Assembly: GCA_945874355.1 (NCBI GenBank) | Contig: CAMCGB010000009.1 | Coordinates: forward strand, 18,145 to 82,144 | Direction of reading: 5' to 3' | Source: an uncultured Bacteroides sp. | Lineage (GTDB): Bacteria > Bacteroidota > Bacteroidia > Bacteroidales > UBA932 | Length of the DNA: 64,000 nucleotides | The notes under the pieces: model-generated | Databases searched by the model: none | Seen by the model: only the letters and a program-made list of their open reading frames with translations | What the model was told of the DNA's origin: nothing | In this document: piece by piece, positions 35,499 through 42,991 of the stretch | Numbering within the stretch: position 1 is the stretch's first letter | Layout: each line of letters opens with the position of its first letter | Made by a program: the position numbers and the translations under genes

Positions 35499-35572
35499 CG
35501 GGATGTGGCGCAGTTGGCTAGCGCACCACGTTAGGGACGTGGGGGTCGTCTGTTCGAGTCAGATCATCCCGA
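35499..35572 (+). tRNA. tRNA-Pro (anticodon AGG)
   Basis: Full cloverleaf of 74 nt without encoded CCA. The acceptor CGGGATG/CATCCCG begins with C1-G72 and A73, as bacterial tRNA-Pro does. D-stem GCGC/GCGC, anticodon stem CCACG/CGTGG with loop TTAGGGA (anticodon 35533-35535, AGG), T-arm GTCTG-TTCGAGT-CAGAT. Identity as tRNA-Pro is clear. An A at position 34 is unusual, since bacterial Pro isoacceptors normally have T, G or C there. Followed by an intrinsic terminator. Confidence 0.93.
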
Positions 35573-35581
35573 CAGAGTTTC

Positions 35582-35619
35582 AAAAGAGCTTCTGCAACCG
35601 CAGAGGCTCTTTTCTTTTT
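35582..35619 (+). terminator. Intrinsic terminator after tRNA-Pro
   Basis: AAAAGAGC-TTCTGC, loop AACC, GCAGAG-GCTCTTTT followed by CTTTTTC. Symmetric A and T tracts allow use in both directions. Confidence 0.85.
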
Positions 35620-36010
35620 CCTGCCGCAAACCATTCATTACCTCGGCCTACCCCATCTCTACAGCCGCCCTTGCTCGCTTGCGCTTCACTCCCCTTCTGC
35701 AAACCGTTCCCTACAATGTTTCAGGCCCGCCCACTCGCCTTCGCTTCCGCCTTTTTCCTCTGCGGTTTTCCTCACCCTCCGGTTCGCGAGCACTTCTGCC
35801 CCTTTCCCACTCCCGTTCACCTCGGACCATCTATCTACATCAACGGCTTCGGCCCTCACGCTGCCATCAATCGCGTCGCCATCATCCCCTCCCTCGACCA
35901 CTTTGGCACCACCCCTCCCTCACCATCTTCAGCCTCTGGTGCTCACGACATCTTCGGACCCCTCGTTCCATATACTATTCTCGTCACGGCTCATTGCTAT
36001 CTTTACCGGT

Positions 36011-36100
36011 AGGGATTTTAGCAATTTAAGGGCTGATTTTTGCCATTTTGTTGATTTTTAAGCCATTTTAGCAATTTCAGGGCCTTATTTTGCTATTTTG
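36011..36100. repeat. Two 40-bp imperfect direct repeats, 50-bp period
   Basis: 36011-36050 and 36061-36100 align without gaps at about 32 of 40 positions (core ATTTTAGCAATTT and the end ATTTTG), separated by TTGATTTTTA. AT-rich, non-coding. Confidence 0.75.
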
Positions 36101-36149
36101 GAGTATACTCGCAGAGGAAGATGGGGATGAGCAGCAGAGCGGTGTCACC

Positions 36150-36214
36150 GCAGCCGGAATATATGATCTCCGGCTGCTACGGCTACAGCTGCGGGGAGCT
36201 ATGGAGGGCTCTCC
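36150..36214. repeat. GC-rich double hairpin segment
   Basis: GCAGCCGGA/TCCGGCTGC (36150-36158 and 36169-36177) is a perfect 9-bp stem; GGGGAGC/GCTCTCC (36193-36199 and 36208-36214) a second of 7 bp with one G-U. The segment sits between AT-rich flanks and could be a structured RNA or a decayed element. Confidence 0.55.
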
Positions 36215-36253
36215 TCGCTGTGGCCGTTGCTTGGGAACTCTAAAAAATATAGT

Positions 36254-36261
36254 TATATTTG
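36254..36261 (+). promoter_or_regulatory. Orphan -7 promoter box
   Basis: TATATTTG with no ORF downstream. It is followed by a GGACGG/CCGTCC pair (36281-36286 and 36314-36319), so an unannotated small RNA is possible. Confidence 0.35.
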
Positions 36262-36469
36262 AATTGCAGTTCAAAAAATAGGACGGATAATCGTCAAAAC
36301 AAGTAAGGTAAAACCGTCCAAACTTTGGGGTTCACATCAAATTGTCTTCACCGAGCGGATTTAAAATGCTAACTCATTGATAATCAATAATAGCGGTCGC
36401 GGGGTGAATTTCACGAAGGTCGGGGTCCCCTCGAGCGACAGAGAAGCGGGGTGAAAGATTCGGGATGAT

Positions 36470-36612
36470 TGTCATTTCGAGCGGAGCACACATCTGTCAT
36501 TTCGAGCGTAGCCGATAAATCTATTAAATATCAGCCTTTTATCTAGATTTCTCCACTCGGCCTTCGGCCTCGGTCGAAATGACAGGGGGCGCTTCGCTTG
36601 GTCGAAATGACA
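36470..36612. repeat. TGTCATTTCGAGCG repeat cluster
   Basis: TGTCATTTCGAGCG occurs at 36470-36483 and 36495-36508, and GTCGAAATGACA in inverse orientation at 36573-36584 and 36601-36612. Inside the inner pair lie GATAAATCTA and TAGATTTCTC halves. This palindromic arrangement is like dispersed intergenic repeats familiar from Bacteroidota genomes. Confidence 0.75.
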
Positions 36613-36632
36613 GAGGGAAGGCGCTGCGAGGA

Positions 36633-36723
36633 CAGCCAGGCTGCCCATTTCGAACGGGACTTTGCAAGCGCAATACGAGCGTAAGCGAGCAAAAGCGGTC
36701 CCTGAGAAAGGGCAGCCTGGCTG
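36633..36723. repeat. 91-bp cruciform / long hairpin after trmB
   Basis: CAGCCAGGCTGCCC (36633-36646) and GGGCAGCCTGGCTG (36710-36723) are perfect 14-bp arms; GGGAC (36656-36660) and GTCCC (36698-36702) pair inside. It begins 17 bp past the trmB stop on the minus strand. No T tract follows the arm. Confidence 0.8.
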
Positions 36724-36740
36724 AAGCAGCGCAGGGATGG

Positions 36741-37586
36741 CTACTGTTTGGAGTGGAGCTTCTGGCGGCGGGTCTCGGCGCTGTCGCGGCCGAAAAGAAG
36801 CCGCGCGCCCTCGCGGCTGCGCCAATACTGCGCATCAAAATCCTCTTCCGACGGATGCACAAAAGCCCCGTCGTGGTCAAGAGCGAAACAAAGATAATTG
36901 ATATTGTAGCCCTGGGCGCGGAACATACTCTCATAGAAAGTCTGCACCTCATAGACCTCAGCCCCAACTACCCCACACGCCGCAGCAAGCCCCTCGGGCG
37001 AATACAAATCCTCAGTACAGCAAAGCACAGGCAAAGAATTCACCTTGCACACAGCCTTCGTGTACTCGTGAAGAAAACGAGAATCAGTCTTCAGGTGCAC
37101 CTTCCCGCCCGGAGCAAGAAAAGAGCGGTAACGCTCCAGAAAAACCGGCGAAGACAGACGCGAATTCTCACTCTTGAACTGGGGATCGGAAAAAGTCAGC
37201 CAAATCTCACTGACCTCGGAAGGAGCGAAAAAAGCAGTTATAAACTCCACCTTAGTCCGCAAAAATGCAGCATTCGGCACCTTATGCTCCGTCACATACT
37301 TCGCGCCCTTCCAAAGCCTCGCCCCCTTGATATCCACACCCACATAATTGGCTTCGGGCCTCCTCAGGGCCAGATCGACCGTATACTCCCCCTTCCCGCA
37401 ACCAAGCTCCAGAACCAGCGGCGAAGAAGGCAAAGAAGAAGGGAACATAGTCCCGCGCCACTGACCCTTGATGGGATGAGAGGCAAGGCGGGCATATCCA
37501 TCCTTCAGAAGAGGCTGGCAATCAGGCTGAAGAAGACAGGCAAAAGTCTCATTCTCAGCAAATTTACGAAGCTTATCGTGTCCCAT
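36741..37586 (-). CDS. trmB: tRNA (guanine-N7)-methyltransferase
   Basis: 281 residues. HPIKGQWRG near 37 and the SAM-binding LELGCGKGEY near 58-67 identify the family, as does VGVDIKGARLWKGA. The motif usually written FPDPW is TFSDPQFKSENSRL here, as often in Bacteroidota. It methylates G46 of tRNAs. A C-terminal extension of about 40 basic residues goes beyond the usual 220-240-residue length. It overlaps gldH by 14 bp and is the last gene of the trxA-to-trmB run. Confidence 0.92.
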   Translation of the reverse strand: MGHDKLRKFAENETFACLLQPDCQPLLKDGYARLASHPIKGQWRGTMFPSSLPSSPLVLELGCGKGEYTVDLALRRPEANYVGVDIKGARLWKGAKYVTEHKVPNAAFLRTKVEFITAFFAPSEVSEIWLTFSDPQFKSENSRLSSPVFLERYRSFLAPGGKVHLKTDSRFLHEYTKAVCKVNSLPVLCCTEDLYSPEGLAAACGVVGAEVYEVQTFYESMFRAQGYNINYLCFALDHDGAFVHPSEEDFDAQYWRSREGARLLFGRDSAETRRQKLHSKQ

Positions 37587-38004
37587 CGTCGCGTTTTGTA
37601 CAAATTACTCCAAGTCCGCTCAGGCGCCCCCGCTCAACCGAAGGCTTAAGGCTCAATATCCACGCCCCGCTCTGCGAACCCGGCCGCATGGAGCTGCGAT
37701 ACAGTTCCCTGCTGCCCTTACGTTCAACATCCTTCATATAGACAGTCTCTGAGAAACTCTGTCCGTCGGGCGCAATCCAGCGCGCGAGCAGCTCCAGATT
37801 CTCCACCCTCCCCTTTTGTGCCGAACTGTAAATGCTCACATCATAGACCGCGAGACTGTCGCTCATATCAAGATGGAACACATACACCCCTTCCGAGGCG
37901 CACTTGTCCTCGCGCACAAACTGATAAGAACTCAGCGGCTCGCTGCAGGAATACAGCAAGACGCTGATAATCAGACACAAGAAGAGCGGATAACGGAGTC
38001 TCAT
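37573..38004 (-). CDS. gldH: Gliding-motility-type lipoprotein GldH
   Basis: 143 residues with a lipoprotein signal ending VLLYSC (Cys near 20) and a single beta-rich domain (YQFVREDKCASEGVYVFHLDM). Size, lipobox and position directly after ricT match GldH, which is needed for gliding in Flavobacterium. Many Bacteroidales keep gldH without gliding, so a role in the cell envelope or in secretion is also possible. It overlaps ricT by 4 bp and trmB by 14 bp. Confidence 0.75.
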   Translation of the reverse strand: MRLRYPLFLCLIISVLLYSCSEPLSSYQFVREDKCASEGVYVFHLDMSDSLAVYDVSIYSSAQKGRVENLELLARWIAPDGQSFSETVYMKDVERKGSRELYRSSMRPGSQSGAWILSLKPSVERGRLSGLGVICTKRDDGTR

Positions 38005-39161
38005 CGGGTCGGCTTTCCTTTCGGCCCCTTTGACTGGCGGTTATTCTTCTTGCGGCTCTTCTTGCGCTTAGGAGCATCGAAACGGCTGATACTGTCGTCC
38101 CCGACCGCAGAAATGAACTCAGGAGAAGCAGGCTCCGGCTCAGTCTTCAGCGACTCGGGCTTAAGCCCATTGCGGTTCATCTTGATGATTTCCCTGACCT
38201 CGGAAGCGTCCAGAGGATACAGGTTGGCATCGGAGCCCTTATCGTAGGAGAAATACATCACCTCCCTAAGGATGTCAGTCTTACGCAGATACGCAAGCCC
38301 ATCCTCGAACTCGAGAGGCTCGCTGACCTTGGGGATACGGCTCTGGGCATCCATATATGTGGCCACCTCGTAGTTCAGGCAGCACTTCAGCTTGCCGCAC
38401 TGACCGGCCAGCTTCTGCGGATTGAGCGAGAGGTCCTGGCAGCGGGCTGCAGAAGTCGAGATGCTCTGGAAAGAAGAGATATAGTTGGCGCAGCAAAGCT
38501 CCCTGCCGCAGATCCCGAGACCGCCTATCAGACCAGCCTCCTGACGGGCGCCTATCTGCTTCATTTCTATGCGGATACGAAACTCTTCGGCGAACACCTT
38601 GATGAGCTGGCGGAAATCCACCCTCCCGTCGGCGATGTAATAGAAAATCGCCTTTGTGCCGTCGCCCTGGAACTCCACATCGCCTATCTTCATCTCGAGA
38701 CCCATCTCTGCGGCTATGCTGCGGGCCTTGATCATAGTATCCTGCTCGCGCGCAATGGCTTCCTGCCAGCGCTCAATGTCGCTCTGACGGGCCTTGCGGT
38801 ATATCTTTTTGAACTCGGTATGCTCCGGATCCAGCCCCTTGCACTTCATCTGGCGCCCGACGATAGGCCCTTCCAGGGTCACTATGCCCAGATCCGTACC
38901 CTGCGTCGCCTCGACCATCACTAAGTCGCCGAGCCTGATATTCTGGGGCGAATCATTGATATAGAAGCCCTTGCGGGTATTCTTGAAACGGACCTCATAA
39001 AGGCCCTTGTAGCTTCCGTCCTGCGCATCCTTGAGGAAGTTGTAGTCGCCCAGCTTGCAGCAGCCCGCACGGTAAGTGCAGACGCTCTCGCCGCTCTGGG
39101 AGTCGTGGGTCACGACGCAGCCACGGAAACAATCGTATTGTATGCTTTCGTTATTCATCAC
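38001..39161 (-). CDS. ricT: PSP1/RicT-like regulatory protein
   Basis: 386 residues. The PSP1 core (about 60-290) contains the cysteine cluster GICGRELCCANY and QCGKLKCCLNYE near 225-270, which in Bacillus RicT (YaaT) helps bind iron-sulfur clusters in the complex that acts on RNase Y. A Lys/Arg-rich disordered tail ends the protein (KRKKSRKKNNRQ). holB lies directly upstream with a 1-base overlap, the same neighbour pair known from Firmicutes (holB-yaaT). Confidence 0.88.
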   Translation of the reverse strand: MMNNESIQYDCFRGCVVTHDSQSGESVCTYRAGCCKLGDYNFLKDAQDGSYKGLYEVRFKNTRKGFYINDSPQNIRLGDLVMVEATQGTDLGIVTLEGPIVGRQMKCKGLDPEHTEFKKIYRKARQSDIERWQEAIAREQDTMIKARSIAAEMGLEMKIGDVEFQGDGTKAIFYYIADGRVDFRQLIKVFAEEFRIRIEMKQIGARQEAGLIGGLGICGRELCCANYISSFQSISTSAARCQDLSLNPQKLAGQCGKLKCCLNYEVATYMDAQSRIPKVSEPLEFEDGLAYLRKTDILREVMYFSYDKGSDANLYPLDASEVREIIKMNRNGLKPESLKTEPEPASPEFISAVGDDSISRFDAPKRKKSRKKNNRQSKGPKGKPTR

Positions 39162-40144
39162 TAAATCAAGCTATATAGTTTATTCACCAGGTCGGTGAAC
39201 ATAATTTTCAAATTCACATTGAGCTCCATACGGGAGTATGTCATATCAAGGCACGAGAGCGCCTTGCGGGGGAATGACTTCGGAAGAGCGGCGGCGCGGC
39301 GCCCATCTTGGGCATCTGAGCCTTCAGAAAGTCCCTGACCTGCAAGGAAAAGGGAGCGTAGGCGGAAAGCGGCGTAGCGCACAAAAGCCCTGGCCAAATC
39401 GCGCGAAGGCAGAGCGGAAAGGGACTCAGCCACATCGAGGGCGGCCAGATGGTCCCTCGAGCACAGAGCGTCGATAAGGCTGTCGTACAGCTCAGGAGAA
39501 GGGAAAGACTCGACGCCGTAGTCGTCCGGGCGCATCTTCTCCAGCTCGATATGCTGGCAGCGCGAAGAAATGGTCGAAAGCACCTTCTCCCTTTTGTGTA
39601 CGATGAAAAGGAAAAGGGTCTTTGCCGGCGGCTCTTCGATGATTTTCAGAAGCCTGTTGGCGGCCTCGGCATTCATCATCTCGGGAAGATACACTATGAC
39701 AGAGCGGTAGCCGCCCTCCAGGGCCCCGAGACTCAGCACAGAGAGCAGACGCTTCGCCTCATCGACCGCTATCATCTGCTTCTTAGACTCCAGCTTGAGC
39801 TGCGAGGAGAGCTGGGCTGAAGTAAAAAAAGGATTGGAAGCGAAAAGCTCCCTGAACGAAGCCATATACTGCTCCGACAGGGTGGAAGAAGCAGTAGGGA
39901 AGATAATGTGCACATCAGGATGTATGAGCTTCGAAATCCTGTTGCACGAAGGACAGGAAGCGCAGGAATCAGCCGCACTCCTGTCCGGGCAATACAGATA
40001 CTGGAGGAAGGCTATGCACAGGCTGAAAGCCTGCCCGCCATCCTCGTCGTGGAACATCAGGGCGTGGGGCACCTTCTGCTCCCTAACCATAGAAAGCAGC
40101 GCCGCCTTCACCCGGGCGTTCCCCTGTATCTGCGAAAATGTCAT
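39161..40144 (-). CDS. holB: DNA polymerase III subunit delta'
   Basis: 327 residues. Zinc-type cysteines occur in CPDRSAADSCASCPSC near 53-68, and IIEEPPAKTLFLFIV with STISSRCQ near 165-195 is the AAA+ delta' signature. The P-loop position reads HDEDGGQ, not GxxGxGK, so it should not bind ATP, as expected for delta'. It is part of the clamp loader that places the beta clamp on DNA. It overlaps the prenyl synthase start region by 4 bp. Confidence 0.9.
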   Translation of the reverse strand: MTFSQIQGNARVKAALLSMVREQKVPHALMFHDEDGGQAFSLCIAFLQYLYCPDRSAADSCASCPSCNRISKLIHPDVHIIFPTASSTLSEQYMASFRELFASNPFFTSAQLSSQLKLESKKQMIAVDEAKRLLSVLSLGALEGGYRSVIVYLPEMMNAEAANRLLKIIEEPPAKTLFLFIVHKREKVLSTISSRCQHIELEKMRPDDYGVESFPSPELYDSLIDALCSRDHLAALDVAESLSALPSRDLARAFVRYAAFRLRSLFLAGQGLSEGSDAQDGRRAAALPKSFPRKALSCLDMTYSRMELNVNLKIMFTDLVNKLYSLI

Positions 40145-41109
40145 ATCTGTCTGAATGAATTGAATCTGGCAATATAGGCAAGGTAGCTCTTCGAAATGGA
40201 GTCCTCAAAAGCGTCGAGCGCACTGACTGCATTGTCGATATGCTCTTCGAGACGGCTCTTAGCATATTCCAGGCCCCCGTTCTCAAGAACAAAGTTGTGG
40301 AGGATGGAGATATTCTCCGGCTTGCTATTCACCTCGAGAAGCAAGGAGCGGTAGCGGCTCTCGTCGGGGCAGTTCTTCAAAGCCCCAAGCAGGGGAAGGG
40401 TAATCTTCTTCTCCTTCAGGTCCACTCCTGTAGGCTTGCCGAGCGTGCTGGTGCCGTCGTAGTCGAGTATGTCGTCCTTGATCTGGAAAGCCAGGCCGAG
40501 ACTCGTGGCATACGACACTGCGGCGCGGAAAAGCCTCTCGCAGGCATCCACGCTGCTGGCTGCCGCAGCTCCCGCCACCCTGAACAGGGTCGCCGTCTTG
40601 CAGCTTATGATTCTGAAATAGTCTTCCTCCTGGGTATCAGCGCTGGAGGCCTTCTCCATCTGGAGCAGTTCACCCTGCGCGAGGTCCGTCAGGCAGGACG
40701 AGAAATACTTCACGACCTTGTTGTAGTGAGCGGTGTCGAGCACCATTTCCACGGCTCTGGCCAGCCAGAAGTCACCCACCAGCACCGCGGCCGAAGGCCC
40801 CAGAAGGGCGCTCACAGTGGGAGTTCCGCGCCTTTGGGGACTCTCGTCAGCCACATCGTCGTGCATAAGGGTGGCATTGTGCAGAAGCTCGATTGCCGCG
40901 GCATATTTGAGAGAGTCTTCATTGCCTCCGCCCATAGCCCTGGAGAGCAGAAGGCAGATCATGGGCCGCAGCATCTTGCCCGAATGCGAGAGCACGGCGA
41001 GATTGGTGTCGTCAAGCAGCTTAACATCGGTCGAGAGTGCCCCTCGCAGAAGCTCATTCACCCTGGCCCAATCGTCCCCCAAAAAATCAATTATCTCTTT
41101 TGCGCTCAC
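40141..41109 (-). CDS. Long-chain polyprenyl diphosphate synthase (octaprenyl type)
   Basis: 322 residues. GKMLRPMICLLL near 45, the first Asp motif LMHDDVADESPQRRG near 79-93 and the second FQIKDDILDYDG near 208-219 give the trans-prenyl synthase family. The bulky and small residues before the first motif (HNATL) fit IspB-like long-chain enzymes that make the menaquinone side chain. It overlaps both neighbours (LOG and holB) by 4 bp. Confidence 0.9.
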   Translation of the reverse strand: MSAKEIIDFLGDDWARVNELLRGALSTDVKLLDDTNLAVLSHSGKMLRPMICLLLSRAMGGGNEDSLKYAAAIELLHNATLMHDDVADESPQRRGTPTVSALLGPSAAVLVGDFWLARAVEMVLDTAHYNKVVKYFSSCLTDLAQGELLQMEKASSADTQEEDYFRIISCKTATLFRVAGAAAASSVDACERLFRAAVSYATSLGLAFQIKDDILDYDGTSTLGKPTGVDLKEKKITLPLLGALKNCPDESRYRSLLLEVNSKPENISILHNFVLENGGLEYAKSRLEEHIDNAVSALDAFEDSISKSYLAYIARFNSFRQI

Positions 41110-41636
41110 AGCAATTCCTCCAGTTCAGGGATTGAAGTCGGGAAATGGATCAGGGAGCGGGACGAGGCGTCGAGCATACCGGTGCGGACATACTCGTCCA
41201 GCTGGGCCTTGAAGGGCTCATAGAAGCCTTCCATATTGAAGGCTATGACCTTGCCGCCGTATATGCCCATCTTTGCAAGGCAGTAGGTTTCAGCAAGTTC
41301 GTCCAGAGTGCCTATGCCGCCGGGAAGAGCTATGGCAAGGCTCGTTCCCTCCCTCATCGCATCCTTGCGGGAAGACATCCTCTCGGTCCAGATGCACTCC
41401 GAAAGCAGAGGGTTCTCCAGACCCTTCATAAAGCGGGGAAGCACCCCTATCACACGCACTCCGCACTCGCTTGCCTGCCGGCAGACGACGTCCATTGTGC
41501 CCTTCACGGTGCCTCCGCTTACGATATCATATCCAGACAAACAAGCCGCACGGACCACTTGCCGTGCAGCTTGATTGTACTTCGGATCTATATCATTGCT
41601 GGCGGAACAGAAGATTACCGCCTTTTTATCTGACAT
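41106..41636 (-). CDS. TIGR00730/LOG family protein
   Basis: 176 residues with the Rossmann-like fold and the motif ALPGGIGTLDELAE near 112-125 preceded by SSRKDAM. LOG enzymes release the free base from nucleoside 5'-monophosphates (cytokinin or purine/pyrimidine phosphoribohydrolases). In bacteria without plant hosts this is probably a nucleotide-salvage or clean-up activity. Start 10 bp after the OMP stop; 4-bp overlap with the prenyl synthase. Confidence 0.88.
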   Translation of the reverse strand: MSDKKAVIFCSASNDIDPKYNQAARQVVRAACLSGYDIVSGGTVKGTMDVVCRQASECGVRVIGVLPRFMKGLENPLLSECIWTERMSSRKDAMREGTSLAIALPGGIGTLDELAETYCLAKMGIYGGKVIAFNMEGFYEPFKAQLDEYVRTGMLDASSRSLIHFPTSIPELEELL

Positions 41637-41646
41637 ATATTCCTTC

Positions 41647-42294
41647 CTAGAACAGAACGGTTACGGTAGCGGCAACTCCGTTGGCATTGTTCAGCTGGAT
41701 GTTGCCGAGAGAGTTCATCACGTTGTCGAGAGTAGCATCCTGAAGTCCGTAGAGGTCGCTCAGGGTCCAGAAGTACTTCACGCTCACCTGAAGGTGACGG
41801 AAAAGCTCAACACCTGCTCCGATGCCGACACCGTACTCGAGACGGTTCTTTACATTATCCCAGGTCTTCTGGCTGTTGGCGGCAGCTGCAATGGCGCTCT
41901 TTGTGGTCACTTCATTTGTGATGGCATAACCAACATAAGGCTCTGCGAGAGCATATACCCTTGCAAGAGTACCGAGGCCGAAACCGAGCTGAACCTGTAC
42001 GGGAACCTCGACAAATCCGGTCTTGAAGTTAAGGGAGGTGCTGGTGAGATCCTCTACGTTGAAGTTGCTGCCCTTCACATTGTAGAGCACTGAAGGCTGG
42101 ATGGCGAGGAGGTTTCCTATGCCAATCTTGTAGGTAAGACCTACGTGATACTGGTTCACTGCACCGTTAGTAACATCGGCGTAAGCACCGTCCAGAGTAG
42201 TGGAAGAAGAGGTGAGACCTGCGCTGATACCGATCTGTGCGCTGGCTGATGCGGCAACGAAAAGGGCCGCAATGGCGATGAAAAATTTTTTCAT
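41647..42294 (-). CDS. Small outer-membrane beta-barrel protein
   Basis: 215 residues with a signal peptide (AAASASAQ, about 1-19) and eight or so amphipathic strands, typical of the OmpX/OmpA-type barrels annotated as porin family or OMP_b-brl in Bacteroidota. Strand starts such as YHVGLTYKIGIGN and YAIT are visible. No enzymatic motif. It lies 17 bp after trxA and 10 bp before LOG. Function unknown; structural or adhesive barrel is likely. Confidence 0.8.
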   Translation of the reverse strand: MKKFFIAIAALFVAASASAQIGISAGLTSSSTTLDGAYADVTNGAVNQYHVGLTYKIGIGNLLAIQPSVLYNVKGSNFNVEDLTSTSLNFKTGFVEVPVQVQLGFGLGTLARVYALAEPYVGYAITNEVTTKSAIAAAANSQKTWDNVKNRLEYGVGIGAGVELFRHLQVSVKYFWTLSDLYGLQDATLDNVMNSLGNIQLNNANGVAATVTVLF

Positions 42295-42311
42295 AACAAA
42301 AAGGGTTATTC

Positions 42312-42626
42312 TTAAAGCATTTTGTCTATTCTTGCGCAGATTTCCTGCTTTGACACCACGCCCACGGTCCTGTCCACCATCTCTCCGTTCTTGATATAGA
42401 CAAGGGTGGGGATGTTGCGTATGCCGTACTTCATAGAGATGTCTTCGCAGTCGTCAACGTTGCATTTCGCAACGATGGCTTTGCCTTCATACTCTGCCGC
42501 AACTTCCTCGACAGTAGGGCCCAGAGCACGGCAGGGGCCGCACCAGGTAGCCCAGAAATCGATAACTACAGGCTTTCCTGAAGCGAGGATATCTGAAATG
42601 TTTGAATCATTGATAACTTGTGCCAT
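42312..42626 (-). CDS. trxA: Thioredoxin
   Basis: 104 residues, the classic length, with the active site ATWCGPCRALGP near 27-38 and the cis-Pro in IRNIPTLVY near 70. No signal peptide, so it is a cytoplasmic disulfide reductase. A hairpin with a CGAA/TTCG loop and a -7 box lie in its leader. Confidence 0.95.
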   Translation of the reverse strand: MAQVINDSNISDILASGKPVVIDFWATWCGPCRALGPTVEEVAAEYEGKAIVAKCNVDDCEDISMKYGIRNIPTLVYIKNGEMVDRTVGVVSKQEICARIDKML

Positions 42627-42645
42627 AATTGATAGATTATAAATA

Positions 42646-42678
42646 ATGAAAAATCCGCCGCCCCGAAGGACAACGGAT
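42646..42678 (-). terminator. Hairpin with T tract between the PG0541 gene and trxA
   Basis: On the minus strand ATCCGTTGTCC, loop TTCG, GGGCGGCGGAT followed by TTTTTCATT: an 11-bp stem with three G-U pairs. It could end the efflux operon transcript or sit at the 5' end of the trxA mRNA, as the -7 box is directly upstream. Confidence 0.75.
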
Positions 42679-42679
42679 A

Positions 42680-42687
42680 CAAATATA
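42680..42687 (-). promoter_or_regulatory. -7 promoter box for trxA
   Basis: TATATTTG on the minus strand, directly before the hairpin at 42646-42678. Confidence 0.6.
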
Positions 42688-42695
42688 AGAAAATA

Positions 42696-42989
42696 TTAAT
42701 AGAAAGTTTCAATATTCCAGACAAATGCCCTCAAACCAAGCAAAGGGGAAGCCTCGTCCTTGGCTTTCAGGTCCGCGAGGATTTTGTCCACTTTCTCGTC
42801 CTTGACCATCACCAGCATGGCGTGGTTCATCTCCGGCCAGGCGTGGTTGCCCAGGTGGGATGCTCCGTTGAAACTGCCCTTGCCTTCGATATCCTCCCAG
42901 CGGGTGTATCCCCTCTGGCCGTTTTCCTTCAGGACTTCCACTATCTCTTCGTTATATGCCTGATTGTAGGCTATGAAAATCGCTTTCAT
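42696..42989 (-). CDS. PG0541 family transporter-associated protein (PII-like)
   Basis: 97 residues from ATG 42989; the 147-residue ORF runs back into the RND gene. The sequence MKAIFIAYNQAYNEEIVEVL and the ferredoxin-like beta-alpha-beta pattern match the small PII-like proteins that accompany RND efflux genes in Bacteroidota. It lies 2 bp after the RND permease stop. A regulatory or metal-sensing role is possible but not shown; the central HLGNHAWPEMNHA with three His is striking. Confidence 0.82.
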   Translation of the reverse strand: MKAIFIAYNQAYNEEIVEVLKENGQRGYTRWEDIEGKGSFNGASHLGNHAWPEMNHAMLVMVKDEKVDKILADLKAKDEASPLLGLRAFVWNIETFY

Positions 42990-42991
42990 CT

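Larger units (their letters stand above)
35573..36740. other. Long gene-free region between tRNA-Pro and trmB
   Basis: No convincing coding sequence in about 1.15 kb. From about 35620 to 36000 the plus strand is strongly pyrimidine-rich; overlapping ORFs there (35434-36012, 35679-36029, minus 35686-35901) show no recognisable motif and one crosses the tRNA. Then follow a tandem 40-bp repeat, a GC-rich structured segment, an isolated -7 box, and a cluster of TGTCATTTCGAGCG repeats and a cruciform, listed separately. Confidence 0.7.

Noticed and set aside
35434-36012. 192-residue ORF on the plus strand
   Set aside because: It runs straight through tRNA-Pro and its terminator and shows no protein motif; it is open only because of the pyrimidine-rich sequence.
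35573-36740. CRISPR array or retron in the gene-free region
   Set aside because: Only two copies of a diverged 40-bp repeat, no spacers of equal length, and no cas or reverse-transcriptase gene in the window.
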